This document shows, in pieces, positions 34,476 through 45,686 of a DNA stretch of 64,000 nt (positions are counted from its first letter, which is position 1; each line of letters begins with the position of its first letter). This DNA comes from Senecio squalidus (lineage: Eukaryota > Streptophyta > Magnoliopsida > Asterales > Asteraceae). The notes under the pieces were generated by a model. It ran no database searches. It had not been told where the DNA came from and saw only the letters and a list, made by a program, of their open reading frames with translations. Made by a program: the position numbers and the translations under genes. The DNA is taken from assembly GCA_910822075.1 (NCBI GenBank), contig CAJVGC010000432.1, forward strand, positions 28,924,589-28,988,588, given 5' to 3'.

Positions 34476-34489
34476 TGGTATCAGAGCCA
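34476..34489 (+). promoter_or_regulatory. Cassandra primer-binding site
   Basis: TGGTATCAGAGCCA, two bases after LTR 1, matching the initiator-Met tRNA 3' end complement. Confidence 0.9.
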
Positions 34490-34661
34490 CTCTTGTGACG
34501 TTTGGGATGGTGGGGCAAACCTCAACGAGGACGTTGAGTCCCAAATGGGGGTGTTTGTGACACCTTAGGCAAATCCCACATCCCCCGTGCACAAGAGTGA
34601 TGCTGGGTATATGAGTAAACCTTTAGCCTTTCATGACACAACGCGTTTTGGTGGCTACAGG

Positions 34662-34740
34662 CACTGCAGAGCTTAGAAACTCTGTAGTTAAGCGTGCTTG
34701 GGCCAGAGTAGTTCCAGGATGGGTGACCCCCTGGGAAGCT
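34662..34740 (+). promoter_or_regulatory. 5S-rRNA-like promoter domain in Cassandra LTR 2
   Basis: Identical by eye to the domain at 34320-34398. Confidence 0.88.
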
Positions 34741-34816
34741 CAGCCAAAAACAAATCCGTGAGCCTTGATGTGGCAGAGCGGACAATATCGTGGGAATGAA
34801 ATGGCGGGGTGTTACA

Positions 34817-34821
34817 CTTGC
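34817..34821. repeat. Right target-site duplication (CTTGC)
   Basis: Pairs with 25158-25162. The five bases between C and Cassandra (34208-34212, GCTTT) are not a copy of it. Confidence 0.8.
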
Positions 34822-35050
34822 ACCTCCACCGAGAGGTTCGGGGACTTGCAGAGGAGACCCAGCAGCAGGGGCTCCTCATCAGCGAAGTCACCGATGATGC
34901 GCATCAGTTGTCCGAGCAGTCGTTGCGAGTCATCGCATCGACTCGAGCCACGGCACGAACTGTGCAGCGTCTCATAGGGGTGGTCTGGTTATGGGAACTT
35001 TGATCGCGGTCATGGTGGCCAAGATGTTTCTGGAGAGGCGTCATTAGTCA
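34822..35050 (+). pseudogene. A2 ORF0, 3' fragment
   Basis: Continues ORF0 with HLHREVRGLAEETQQQGLL, then a stop near 35003 after a frameshift relative to the hydrophobic C-terminal segment. That segment (about 34990-35047, followed by KMFLERRH and TAG) is in another frame, as in A1. This suggests ORF0 once ended in a short hydrophobic helix followed by basic residues. Confidence 0.6.
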
Positions 35051-35419
35051 TATTTCCTTTGTATTTGTACTGTACTAAGCTTAGTCGTAATTTTCCATTG
35101 TACACGACTTAAGCTATTTATCTATTATTTCCTTTGTATTGTACTTGTATTTCCATTTCAGTATTTTGTTCTATGTACTAAACTTAATATTATTAATGGA
35201 AAGTCCTATCTTTTATTATTCGTACTTGTCTTGTCGTGTGAATCTTTTATTATTGTCAAATCATTATATTACTATCTCTTGAATCATTGTCGTGCGTGTG
35301 CTATTATATTCCTTGTTTGCCCCTTGATCATTATTATTGTTAGCGTTCATTATATTACACTCTTTATCACTCGTGCCTATTCGTGCGTTCTAAACCTTTC
35401 TCCTTCCTGTTACAGAATC
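35051..35419 (+). promoter_or_regulatory. A2 ORF0-gag spacer with splice-acceptor-like end
   Basis: Same T-rich spacer as in A1, ending in a pyrimidine-rich tract and TTACAG just before the gag ATG at 35420. Confidence 0.4.
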
Positions 35420-36639
35420 ATGCCTCCTAAACGCTCTAACGCTAGCCTTATCGCCGAATAAGTTGCTACCCAGTTGAACGCGGCTATGCCTGACATGATC
35501 GCTCAGATCACTGCAGGGATCAACGCCAATGTCAACAACCATCGGCAACAACAACAACAACAGGAGCAACAACAGCAGCAACAAAAAAACAGCAGCAGCA
35601 ACAGAACAACAACAACCAGAATCAGCACCAACACCCAAACCCTCCTGCGTGCAACTACAAGAGTTTCATGGCGTGTAAGCCAAAGGAGTTTCACGGCACA
35701 ACTGGTGATGTAGGACTGCTCCAATGGTTCGAGAGTATTGAATCAGTCCTGCACATCAGCCGATGTGCTGAAGCCAACAAGGTGGAGTACGCCTCCTGCG
35801 TACTCCATGGCCGAGCTTTATCGTGGTGGAACAGTGTTGTTCAAACCCGAGGGCGTGAAACTGCCTACGCTCTTTCCTGGAATGCCTTCAAGAACCTGCT
35901 AATCGAAGGGTACTGCCCAAGAGGGGAAATCAAGAAGCTCGAGACAAAGCTTTGGGACCACAAGATGATCGGCAACGACATCGAAAAGTACACCACCCGG
36001 TTCCATGAGCTCGCCCGGCTAGTTCCAAGGTTGGTAACCCCTGAGGAGAACCGGATTGACCTTTACATCTCTGGTCTTGTTTCGGAAATCCGAGGCATGG
36101 TCATCTCATCCTAGCCCCAGACACTTCAGAGCGAGATCATCTTAGCTCATCGTCTCACCAGCAATCTCCTCACCGCTCCTGCATCTTCCAAGAAGGAGTC
36201 GAGTGAGAAGAGGAAATCTGAGCAGACCCCGAGAAGGAGCGACCGAAACATGAAGGCCCAAAGCACCCGCAATTATGCTGTGACCGCTACACCTGCACCC
36301 GCACCGACACCACCTACTGGAACCAGGCCTTACTCTGGACCGCACCCAAGATGTGACAAGTGCCGTTACCACCACACCGGTAACTGCCCCACTTGCATCA
36401 AATGCCAGAAGGTGGGCCATTTCGCCAAGTACTGCCCATACAAGACAATCATCCAAGGTCAGAAGCCGACGTGCTTCGAGTGCGGGAGCGACCAGTACCT
36501 CTGAAACACCTGCCCTTGACTGCATCGAGCTCAGCAGAATCAGGGTAGACAAGGTAGAGGTCGTGCTTTTGCACTTACAGCAGAGGAGGCACGTCAGGAC
36601 CCAAATGAAGTTACGGGTACGTTTTCTATCAATGACCAC
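35420..36639 (+). pseudogene. Gag of A2, several stops
   Basis: Starts MPPKRSN at 35420 and stops after 13 residues at TAA 35459-35461 where A1 has CAA. The poly-Gln tract near 35545-35630 is longer than in A1 and shifts the frame. The capsid region 35668-36111 (ALSWWNSVV, NRIDLYISGLV) ends at TAG 36112 where A1 has GAG. The knuckle region 36115-36501 contains CIKCQKVGHFAKYC and a partial second knuckle cut by TGA 36502 (CGA in A1). It cannot make full Gag. Confidence 0.85.
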
Positions 36640-39600
36640 TTTGCTTCCGTACTATTCAATTCAGGAGCTGAAAGAAGCTTTGTTTCCTTAGAAATTAGAC
36701 CCCTCATTAACCTAGGATCTAAAGTTCTTAAGGATAGCTTTACTATCGAATATGCTAACGGCCAAAAGTTCGAAGCCAAGGATATAATCTTATGATGTTC
36801 TGTATGCCTATCTGACAAAATCTTCCCCATCGATCTAATTCCTATCAAGCTGACAAGCTTTGACGTTATCGTCGGAATGGACTGGCTATCTCGTTTTTGA
36901 GGCGAGATCGTTTGTTTCGACAAACTAATTCATATCCCTCTTTCAGAAAGTGAAACTCTCGTTGTTCAGGGAGACAAACCTGGAAGACAACTCCGCATCG
37001 TGTCTTCCATAAAAATGTGCAAGTACCTCGAGAAGGACTACGACGCATTCCTCGCTCATGTCGTCGAACGTAAATCTAAAGAAAGCCGAGTCCAAGACAT
37101 TCCCGTAGTCAAGGATCATCCAGAAGTCTTTCCTGAGGATTTTCCTGGGCTACCGCCGCATCGACAAGTGGAATTCCGAATAGACCTCGTTCCTGGCGCA
37201 GCACCGGTTGGCAAGACACCGTACCGTCTAGCACCACCCGAAATGCAAGAACTGTCAAAACAGCTGCAGGAACTTTTAGACCATGGTCTTATTCGCCCAA
37301 GTTCGTCCCCCTGGGGAGCCCCAATCCTCTTTGTCAAAAAGAAAGACGTATCCTTCCGTATGTGCATCGATTATCGTAAACTGAACAAGATGACCGTCAA
37401 GAACTGATACCCACTCCCGAGGATCGATGATCTGTTCGACGAGTTGCAGGGTGCAACTTACTTCTCTAAAATCGACCTCCGTTCGGGTTATCACCATGTT
37501 CGTGTCAGTGAGGCCGACATTCCTAAAACCGCGTTCCGGACTCGTTACGGTCATTACGAATTTCTTGTCATGCCATTTGGTCTGACCAACGCACCAGCAG
37601 TGTTCATGGACCTAATGAACAGAGTGTGTAGGCCATACCTAGACAAATTCGTTATCGTATTCATAGACGACATACTCATCTACTCCAGGAACAAGGAAGA
37701 TCATGTGAAACACCTTAAGCTCATCCTAGAACTCCTCAGAGACCAGAAATTGTACGCCAAATTCTCGAAGTGTGAATTTTGGCTCCGGGAAGTACATTTC
37801 CTTTGTCATGTGGTCAACCAAGAAGGGATTCATGTAGATCCAGCTAAGATCGAAGCGATCGGGAAATGGCAAGCCCCGACGACTCCTACGGAAATCCGTC
37901 AATTCCTAGGGTTGGCTGGGTATTATCGAAGGTTCATCGAGAATTTCTCGAAGATCGCTAAGCCTCTCACCGAGCTCACTCCGAAAGACAAGGACTTCAT
38001 TTGGGGAAAAGAACAGGAGGATTCCTTCCAGAAACTCAAACACCAGCTATGTCATGCACCGATTTTGTCCCTGCCGAAGGGCACGGATAATTTTGTAGCG
38101 TTTTGCGATGCATCCCATCAAGGACTTGGGTGTGTCCTAATGTAGAAGGACAAGGTCATCGCATACGCTTCAAGGCAGCTTAAAGTGCACGAGCATAACT
38201 ACACAACACACGACTTAGACCTGGGAGCCGTCGTGTTCGCTTTGAAAATTTGGAGACACTACTTGTACAGCACCAAGTGCACGGTTTTCCCGGATCATAA
38301 GAGTCTTCAACACATTTTGGACCAGAAAATGCTCAACATGAGGCAACGTAGATGGATAAAACTGCTAAGTGACTACGATTGCGAGATCAAATACCACCCG
38401 GGTAAAGCAAACGTAGTAGCAGATGCCCTGAGTCGGAAGGAAAGGGTAAAGCCATCTCGAGTTAGAGCATTGGGTATTCAGATTCAGACAATTCTTCGAA
38501 CGCAGATCGTAAAGGCACATCAAGAAGCGTTGAAACCTGAGAACATTAAGGTCGAAACGCTGCACAACCATGAAAAGGAGTTCGAACGCAAGTCCAACGG
38601 AATCTAATACTTCAAGGTCCGAGCATGGATTCCGAAATCCGAAGATCTTCGTAAACTCATCTTGGACGAGGGCCACCGATCTCGGTATTCCATCCATCCG
38701 GGATCCGACAAGTTGTATAAGGATCTCCGAGAATATTATTGGTGGCCGGGCATGAAGAAAGATATCGCCTTGTATGTAGCCAAGTGCCTTACTTGCTCAA
38801 AGGTCAAGGCGGAATATCAGAAGCCCTCAGGTCTACTTCAGCAACCGGAGATTCCCATGTGGAAGTGGGAACAAATCTCTATGGACTTCATCACCAAGTT
38901 GCCCCGTACGACAAGGGGTAACGACACGATTTGGGTCATCGTGGACCGTTTGACGAAATCCGCTCATTTCCTACCGGTACGAGGAAACCACTCGATGGAG
39001 AAATTCGCTCAAATCTACATCAACGAGATCGTCGCTCGTCACGGAACACCACTCTCCATCATCTCCGATAGCGATAGTCGATTCAAGTCCCGTTTTTGGA
39101 ACGCCCTTCAGAAATCGCTAGGGACGCGACTACACCTCAGCACTTCATACCATCCTCAGACCGATGGTCAAAGTGAAAGGACGATCCAAACGCTTGAAGA
39201 TATGCTGAGAGCGTGTGTAGTTGACTTCGGAGGAAGTTGGGACGCTCACCTTTCTTTGGTCGAGTTCTCCTATAACAACAGCTACCATGCCAGCATCAAG
39301 TGCGCACCGTTCGAGGCCTTATATGGACGCAAGTGTCGGTCACCGCTTTGTTGGCTAGAAGTTGGCGATCGACAACTCACAAGGCTCGACATCGTCGAAG
39401 AGACCATCGACAAGATCACCACCATCAGGGAAAGGCTGAAGATATCCCGTACCCGGCAGAAGAGCTACGCCGACAACCGGAGAAAACCCCTCGAGTTCCA
39501 AGTTGGCGATAGAGTGCTCCTCAAGATATCGCCATGGAAGGGGGTAGTCCGCTTCGGGAAGCGCGAAAAGCTAAGCCAGAGGTACACCGGTCCATTCGAA

Positions 39601-39933
39601 GTCATAGAGTGTATCGGTCCAGTTGCTTATCGTCTCCAACTCCCCCAGACTCTTTCCAACGTTCATAATGTTTTCCATGTCTCGCACTTGAAAAAGTGCG
39701 TATCTGATGAGACCATCGTCATCCCTCTCGACGAGGTCAAGATCGATAACAAACTCAATTTCATTGAAAAACCGCTTGAGGTTGTTGACCGCAAGGTCAA
39801 ACAACTCAGGCAAAGTCGTGTTCCTATTGTCAAAGTTCGGTGGAATTCCCGACGTGGTCATGAATTCACGTCGGAACGTGAGGACCAAATCCGTCAGAAG
39901 TATCCACATCTATTCGAAAACACCTCTTCATGA
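36640..39933 (+). pseudogene. Pol of A2: full domain set with point stops
   Basis: Protease active site reads FNSGAERSF: the catalytic Asp is Asn (codon 36658-36660). Stops follow in protease/linker (TGA near 36795 and at 36898) and RT start (TGA 37405, CGA in A1). RT and RNase H are open 37408-38142 with YGHYEFLVMPFGLTNAP and FIDD; TAG at 38143 replaces CAG. RNase H continues to a TAA near 38605. Integrase and tail are open 38608-39933: finger histidines in GHRSRYSIH, Cys pair in CLTCSKVK, Asp in MDFITKLPR and ISDSDSRF, Glu in DGQSERT, then a chromodomain-like end (VRWNSRRGHEFTSERE). This is the most complete A pol in the window and shows what A1 lost. Confidence 0.88.
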
Positions 39934-39970
39934 TGGGACGAACTAAATTTCGGGACGAAATTTCTTTCAA

Positions 39971-39981
39971 CCCGGGGAGAA
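39971..39981 (+). promoter_or_regulatory. Polypurine tract of A2
   Basis: CCCGGGGAGAA directly before the 3' LTR, as in A1. Confidence 0.7.
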
Positions 39982-42735
39982 TGTGACAACCGTCATAATA
40001 TCAGGAGCATTTTACACTCTATGTCTCTTTAAAAGTCTGTCGTTGTCTTTAACCGTACTTTTACCGGAAACGAGTCAGTGTTGGAATCACTCTTGGAATC
40101 AAATTATATAAGTCCTAATACCAAGAAAACACCTAAGGAACTTTCCTAAGTTCATAACGTATCATAATTAAGAACTTTTAGTTAACGAAACAAAACCCAA
40201 AAACGAAAAATCACAAAAATATTTGCAAAATAGGCCAGGACGACGCACACCCCCCTTGTGCGACGTCCTGGATGTCCCACTTCCGAAATTTTTGAATTTT
40301 AAACCTTGTCTCGATTTCTGCAAACTTAATACCAATCAATCTCGGGTTTTATTCATCATTACAGCATTTTCGCAGTCCCCAAAGCCCTATACCATCATTT
40401 TCTTTATTTCCTTTTCCTTTTCATTTTCATTTTTTATAAACAAAAACACACACACACACACAAGTTTTTTTCTCTCAAATCCTCTCAAGAACACTCCCAT
40501 TTACAGCAAAATACAGCCACTTAAATCCATATTTCAACCATCAAAAATCGTTCTAACATCAAGAGGAAGCAAGGAGGAACAAATCTTTTCGGTTTCAAAG
40601 CTTTCCTACCGAATTTGGAGCTCAAAATCCGTCTAAAACATCATCCAACCGTTTTCATCCGGTAGAAATCATTTTCTTATCTTTATTTTTAGTTTTTACA
40701 TCTTGCATGTAAGATCTAACCTATAAAAACAAGTTTTTATAAAGATTTATACCACTTTTTGGACAAAAACGATTTTTAACCGAAATAACATTTAGATCTA
40801 CGATATTATGATTAAAAATGGTTTGAAACTGTAAATATACTATTTTATGATGTATCTACTAAATGCATGTCGAAATCTATGGTTGGAATAATCGTTTTTG
40901 CAAGAAAAACACAAAATGAGAAGCTGACCACGACATGTGCGCCGTTCCAAGGAACCAGGACGACGCAGCGGGGCACTGAGGTGTTCTGTGCGCCTTTCCA
41001 AGGGTCCAGGACGACGCACAGGGCTGTTGTCCTTCCGAAATGTTGTCGTTTGGTCGTTTTACACTTATGTACACCCGCTGATTTTTCGTGACTAGTATTT
41101 TGGGACTGAGAACAATAAAATACATATATGCATGACCTTTTGTTTGGACTATTTAGACTAAAATGAACTCGTTTGATTTGATTATGTGATATATGCATTT
41201 TGTGAGCGGGAAAGTGACTTTGGATTTTGGATATGAAATTTGGGGGCAGAAGCGCTGCCCAAATTTCGTTAGAAAATCCAAACCACTTCAGCGACCAAAA
41301 TGTATGTATCATAATAATAAAAACGTTAACTTTGGACTTTCGGACTAAAAACATAACGATAACCGTTTCGGACTATTTTTGGACAAATTGGACCTTGACA
41401 CTTAAAGTTTAACTAAAATTTCATCTATTATATATTATATATAATAACATAATGAGATCAAAACACTTAAACAATCTTGGTATTCATAGGCTTTCCGTGT
41501 TTCCCGTATTCGCTATCTTCGCAACCCGTGAGTTACACCCCTCTACTTTTGTATTTTAAGTACTCTTTTTGGGGGAAACATGAGATCTAAATTGTTTATG
41601 AACTATGTCTTTTATGTACAATGACTTTTATGAACTATAAACTTTTATGAACTATATGACATTTGGACTTATATGCGTAAAACCATTTTAATTGCCTCGT
41701 TCGGCATTCTTTGACATTTTGACATTATGGATTGCCCCCTTTCGGCACTTGACTATACTATTATTGTTTGATTGTACACGTACAAAACCCTTGATGAGAA
41801 TATAAACGCCGTAAGTGCCTACTATCAGTTTTTGGACAAAAATTACATATGCCCCGTTTTCAGTTCAGTTCATTACACACTATTAGCAATAGCCGTTGGT
41901 AATTATGGGTATCGATACTTAGGAGAGGTCACTCCTTACTTTAGGCTAGCTACCTGAGTACATATTACTAGAAAAGACAAACTTCGTCGATAGTGCGAGG
42001 TTGGGGCGGATCAGACCAGTTAATCGGTTTAGTGTGAACTCTTACGTTATATTATGCCAAGTGGTTGATACAATTCAAAAATCATATGTTACTTTTACTT
42101 ACGCATATACATACTTATCGTCTTACACATGTGGATTACTCCACCGCTAGGTAATGACAACTTTTACTTATCGTCTTACACATGCGGATTATTCCACCGC
42201 TGAGGTAATGACAACGTACATTTATTGTCTTACTCCGTAACTTGAACTTTTACAAATATTGAGCTATTTGTCTATAATCTACTATAAAAGTATATATATT
42301 TTAAGCGCCTTTATCCGCTATCTTTCTTTTAAGAAAACTTTATACTTATATATACTTGTCGGAACTTTTGTCGGAACTTGTCGAAACTTTTGTCAAAAAC
42401 TTATACACTGTAACTCACTCACTACGTTATGTAGTTGACACTTTATCTCATGTTTCAGGAAACTAAGCGTAAGTCATGAAATGCATTGCTCGGGCGGGTC
42501 AAGATGGTTATGTGAAGTGTAATTCGGGAGAAGACCTTTGTCATTTTGGGAATTTTTAACAAACATTTTATTATGTATTGTTGTCTTAAACTTTATGTAT
42601 GTTGGTTGCATCTTTTGAACATGTGAACTTTCCAAACTTATATTTTAATGACTTGATCCGTTAACCTTTGTTATAACTCGTGAAATGATTCTTTGCTCTT
42701 CATATCTCGTGTTTCCGCTTTAGCGGGGTGTGACA
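39982..42735 (+). mobile_element. 3' LTR of A2
   Basis: 2754 bp, TGTGACAACC to GCGGGGTGTGACA. CG-dense hairpin at 40235-40271 and two more inverted repeats at about 40934-41022. A CA microsatellite is near 40447-40462. The 54-bp repeats are at 42117-42230. The next five bases, AGGCA (42736-42740), should be the target duplication of the whole A array; the left partner is outside the window. Confidence 0.9.
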
Positions 42736-44367
42736 AGGCATTCTTTGCCAGTCATGGAAACTCTGGGTTAGTTATTGAAGACTTGGAACAAATAAATGCA
42801 GATGATTTGGAAGAGATGGATTTAAAATGGCAATTTGCTATGCTAAGAGTTCGAACAACAAGGTTCATGCAACGACCAGGAAGAAACAATTTTGCAGTAC
42901 GCAAAGGTGACAGAACTGGAATTGATAAAAGAAAAGTAAGGTGTTTTGGGTGTAAGAAAATAGGTCACTTCGCATGGGAATGTCTAGAAAATCAAGATGA
43001 TCAACAAATGCAGACAACTCAACCCAATTAATCTGGAACAAATAACAATCATCAAGGAAGATCATCAAATTCCACTGCTCTAGTTACTCAAGATGGACTA
43101 GGATTTGATTGGAGCTTTTAGGCAAATGAAGAAACTACCAATCAAGCTCTCATGGCAGACACTCCTAAAGACGATATTCCACAAGAGGTACTTTCTGAAC
43201 TTTGTACTCCTGCATGCATTAAACAAGTTAGGGAATATAGAGATCTTAATAAACTTGTGTGTGAGTCTTTACATAAGCTAGAAGAGAGAAGAAGAGAATT
43301 GGCCACAATCATTGCTAGTTATGAACAACAAGTTAAAGCATATGTCAAAAATGAAACCAAATATCAAGAAGATTTAGCAATTGCTATATGGGAAAAAGAC
43401 AATGCTTTGGCTAAAGTTCTTAAGATGGAAGAACAAGTCGAAGAGATCAAAATAGAAAATGATCAAATCAAGCTTAGTATAAAGATGTATGAAAATGCTT
43501 CTAAAACTGTTGATCAAATTCTTAGATCTCAAGTCCATGGGAATGGCAAACAGGGGATTGGGTAAATATAGTGTGTCACCACCATTTAATAAATATTATA
43601 TTCCACCTAATGCTGAATCTAGTGAAGATCTTAGTGAGGAAGAAATTGATATAAACACCAATGCGTCTGCAGATCCCATGAAAAACAAAATTTTATTAAC
43701 TAGACCTAGAGTAAATGAACAAGTAATTGAATCATCAGTCAGTCAGGACAAATCTAGTGGATATGAGTCTAGTGATAACACAACTATGAAAACATGTCAA
43801 AAACCTACTTTTTATAAAAACATAAAAAATCGACCTGAAGTTTATAGGGAATGAAACTAGCACTGGATTGGTGAAAATTCTCAGGGAAAAACTTGTCCGT
43901 GTAAGTGTCAAATGAACTGTGCTTCTCGAGTAAGGGGAAATGTCCGAAACCGAAATCAAAAGATCACCCAACAGCGAGGAAAACAAACTTTCATTAGTTG
44001 TGACATATGTGGAAGAAATAATCATTTGACTGTAGAATGCTTCTACAATAGAAATCATCATCGTGGACTCGGATTCAAAACGAACAAATCAAATCAAGTC
44101 CCTAGATTTGGTAGGACAGCTCCAAAGTTTGTGAAATCACCAAAATCAAACGATCCACATACTACTACCAATAGAAACTATTGGAGAGCTACCAGTAGTA
44201 AGTTTAACAGAAGAAACTACAGGAAATCAACCAGTAGTAACTCTGAAAGTAGTAACTCACTACATTTTCAAAACAAAACATCTGCATATCAATTCAAACG
44301 TTTTGACTATGTTAATGAAGAAGGTAAACCCAAGACTACTTTGGCTTGGGTTCCTAAAAGAAACTAA
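42736..44367 (+). pseudogene. Gag of the Sirevirus-type copia element (5' part displaced by A)
   Basis: The frame resumes right after the A LTR: INADDLEEMDLKWQ and TTRFMQRPGRNN are copia Gag motifs, followed by a knuckle CFGCKKIGHFAWEC (about 42942-42983). TAA at 43029 and TAG near 43117 interrupt the frame. A helical Glu/Lys-rich segment (43152-43565) and an acidic Ser-rich segment follow after a frameshift. A second knuckle CDICGRNNHLTVEC is near 44004-44045, then a basic Asn/Ser/Arg-rich tail ending LAWVPKRN at TAA 44365-44367. The long C-terminal extension with a second knuckle is usual for Sirevirus Gag. Its N-terminal half lies beyond the A array, outside the window. Confidence 0.8.
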
Positions 44368-44379
44368 TTCATTTTTCAT

Positions 44380-45092
44380 ATGCAGGGCAAGCCAGGTGTC
44401 AAGAAAGGAGAGACGTGGCATGTAAACAGTGGCTGCTCTAGGCACATGACAGGCAACAAGCTGCAGCTCAAAGACTATGTTGAATATGATGGGGGCTATG
44501 TTGCTTTTGGAGGAAATCCACGAGAACGGAGAATTACAGGAAAAGAAACGATCAGCAACGGTACCATTACCTTTGAAAATGTTCTTTTTGTTCAAGAACT
44601 GAACTACAATCTTGTTAGCGTTTCTCAAGTTTGTGATAAAGAAAACAAGGTCTTGTTTACGAAAACAGAATGCATCATTCTTGATCCTAAGTTTGAAATA
44701 GCTGATGAAAGTATGATCGTTATTCGAACACCTAGGAAAGAGAATGTATAATGTTTAAACATGGACCAACTTCATAAAGAAGGAAAAGAAAACTGTATTA
44801 TTTCAAAAGCATCACAGGATGAATCTTCTCTATGGCATCGTAGAATGTGTCATGTGAATTTCAAAAACATGACCAAGTTGGTAAAGAATGGGTTGGTTAG
44901 GGGTTTACCATAAAAACAATTTACGTGCAATGATCACTGTATTGCATGTCTCAAGGGTAAACAACATAAATCTTCTCATAAAATCAAAGACACAAACTCT
45001 AATCTGTCTAGTTTGTACTTATTACACATGGATCTTTTTGGTCCTACTCATGTTATGAGTGTAGGGAAGAAACACTATTGTTTAGTTATTAC
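44380..45092 (+). pseudogene. Copia protease and start of integrase
   Basis: Same frame as gag, one stop downstream. The protease active site reads WHVNSGCSRHMTG: the Asp usually present is Asn (codon 44425-44427). TAA near 44749 replaces a sense codon in the protease-integrase linker, and another TAA is near 44911. The gag-pre-integrase finger is recognisable (LWHRRMCH with its partner CIACLKGKQHKSSH), and the integrase core starts with HMDLFGPTHV. The reading is interrupted by the MITE at 45093. Confidence 0.82.
45085..45092. repeat. Left 8-bp target duplication of the MITE (GTTATTAC)
   Basis: Repeated exactly at 45679-45686. Confidence 0.88.
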
Positions 45093-45678
<586 letters not shown>

Positions 45679-45686
45679 GTTATTAC
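45679..45686. repeat. Right 8-bp target duplication of the MITE
   Basis: GTTATTAC, as at 45085-45092. Confidence 0.88.

Larger units (their letters stand above)
34213..34816 (+). mobile_element. Cassandra-type TRIM retrotransposon
   Basis: 604 bp: two 261-bp LTRs (34213-34473 and 34556-34816, two differences seen) around an 82-bp internal region that codes for nothing. LTRs start TGTGACACC and end GGGGTGTTACA. A primer-binding site TGGTATCAGAGCCA follows LTR 1, and a purine-rich AAATGGGGGTG precedes LTR 2. Each LTR has a 5S-rRNA-like domain, the hallmark of Cassandra. Lacking all proteins, it must be mobilised in trans. Confidence 0.93.
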
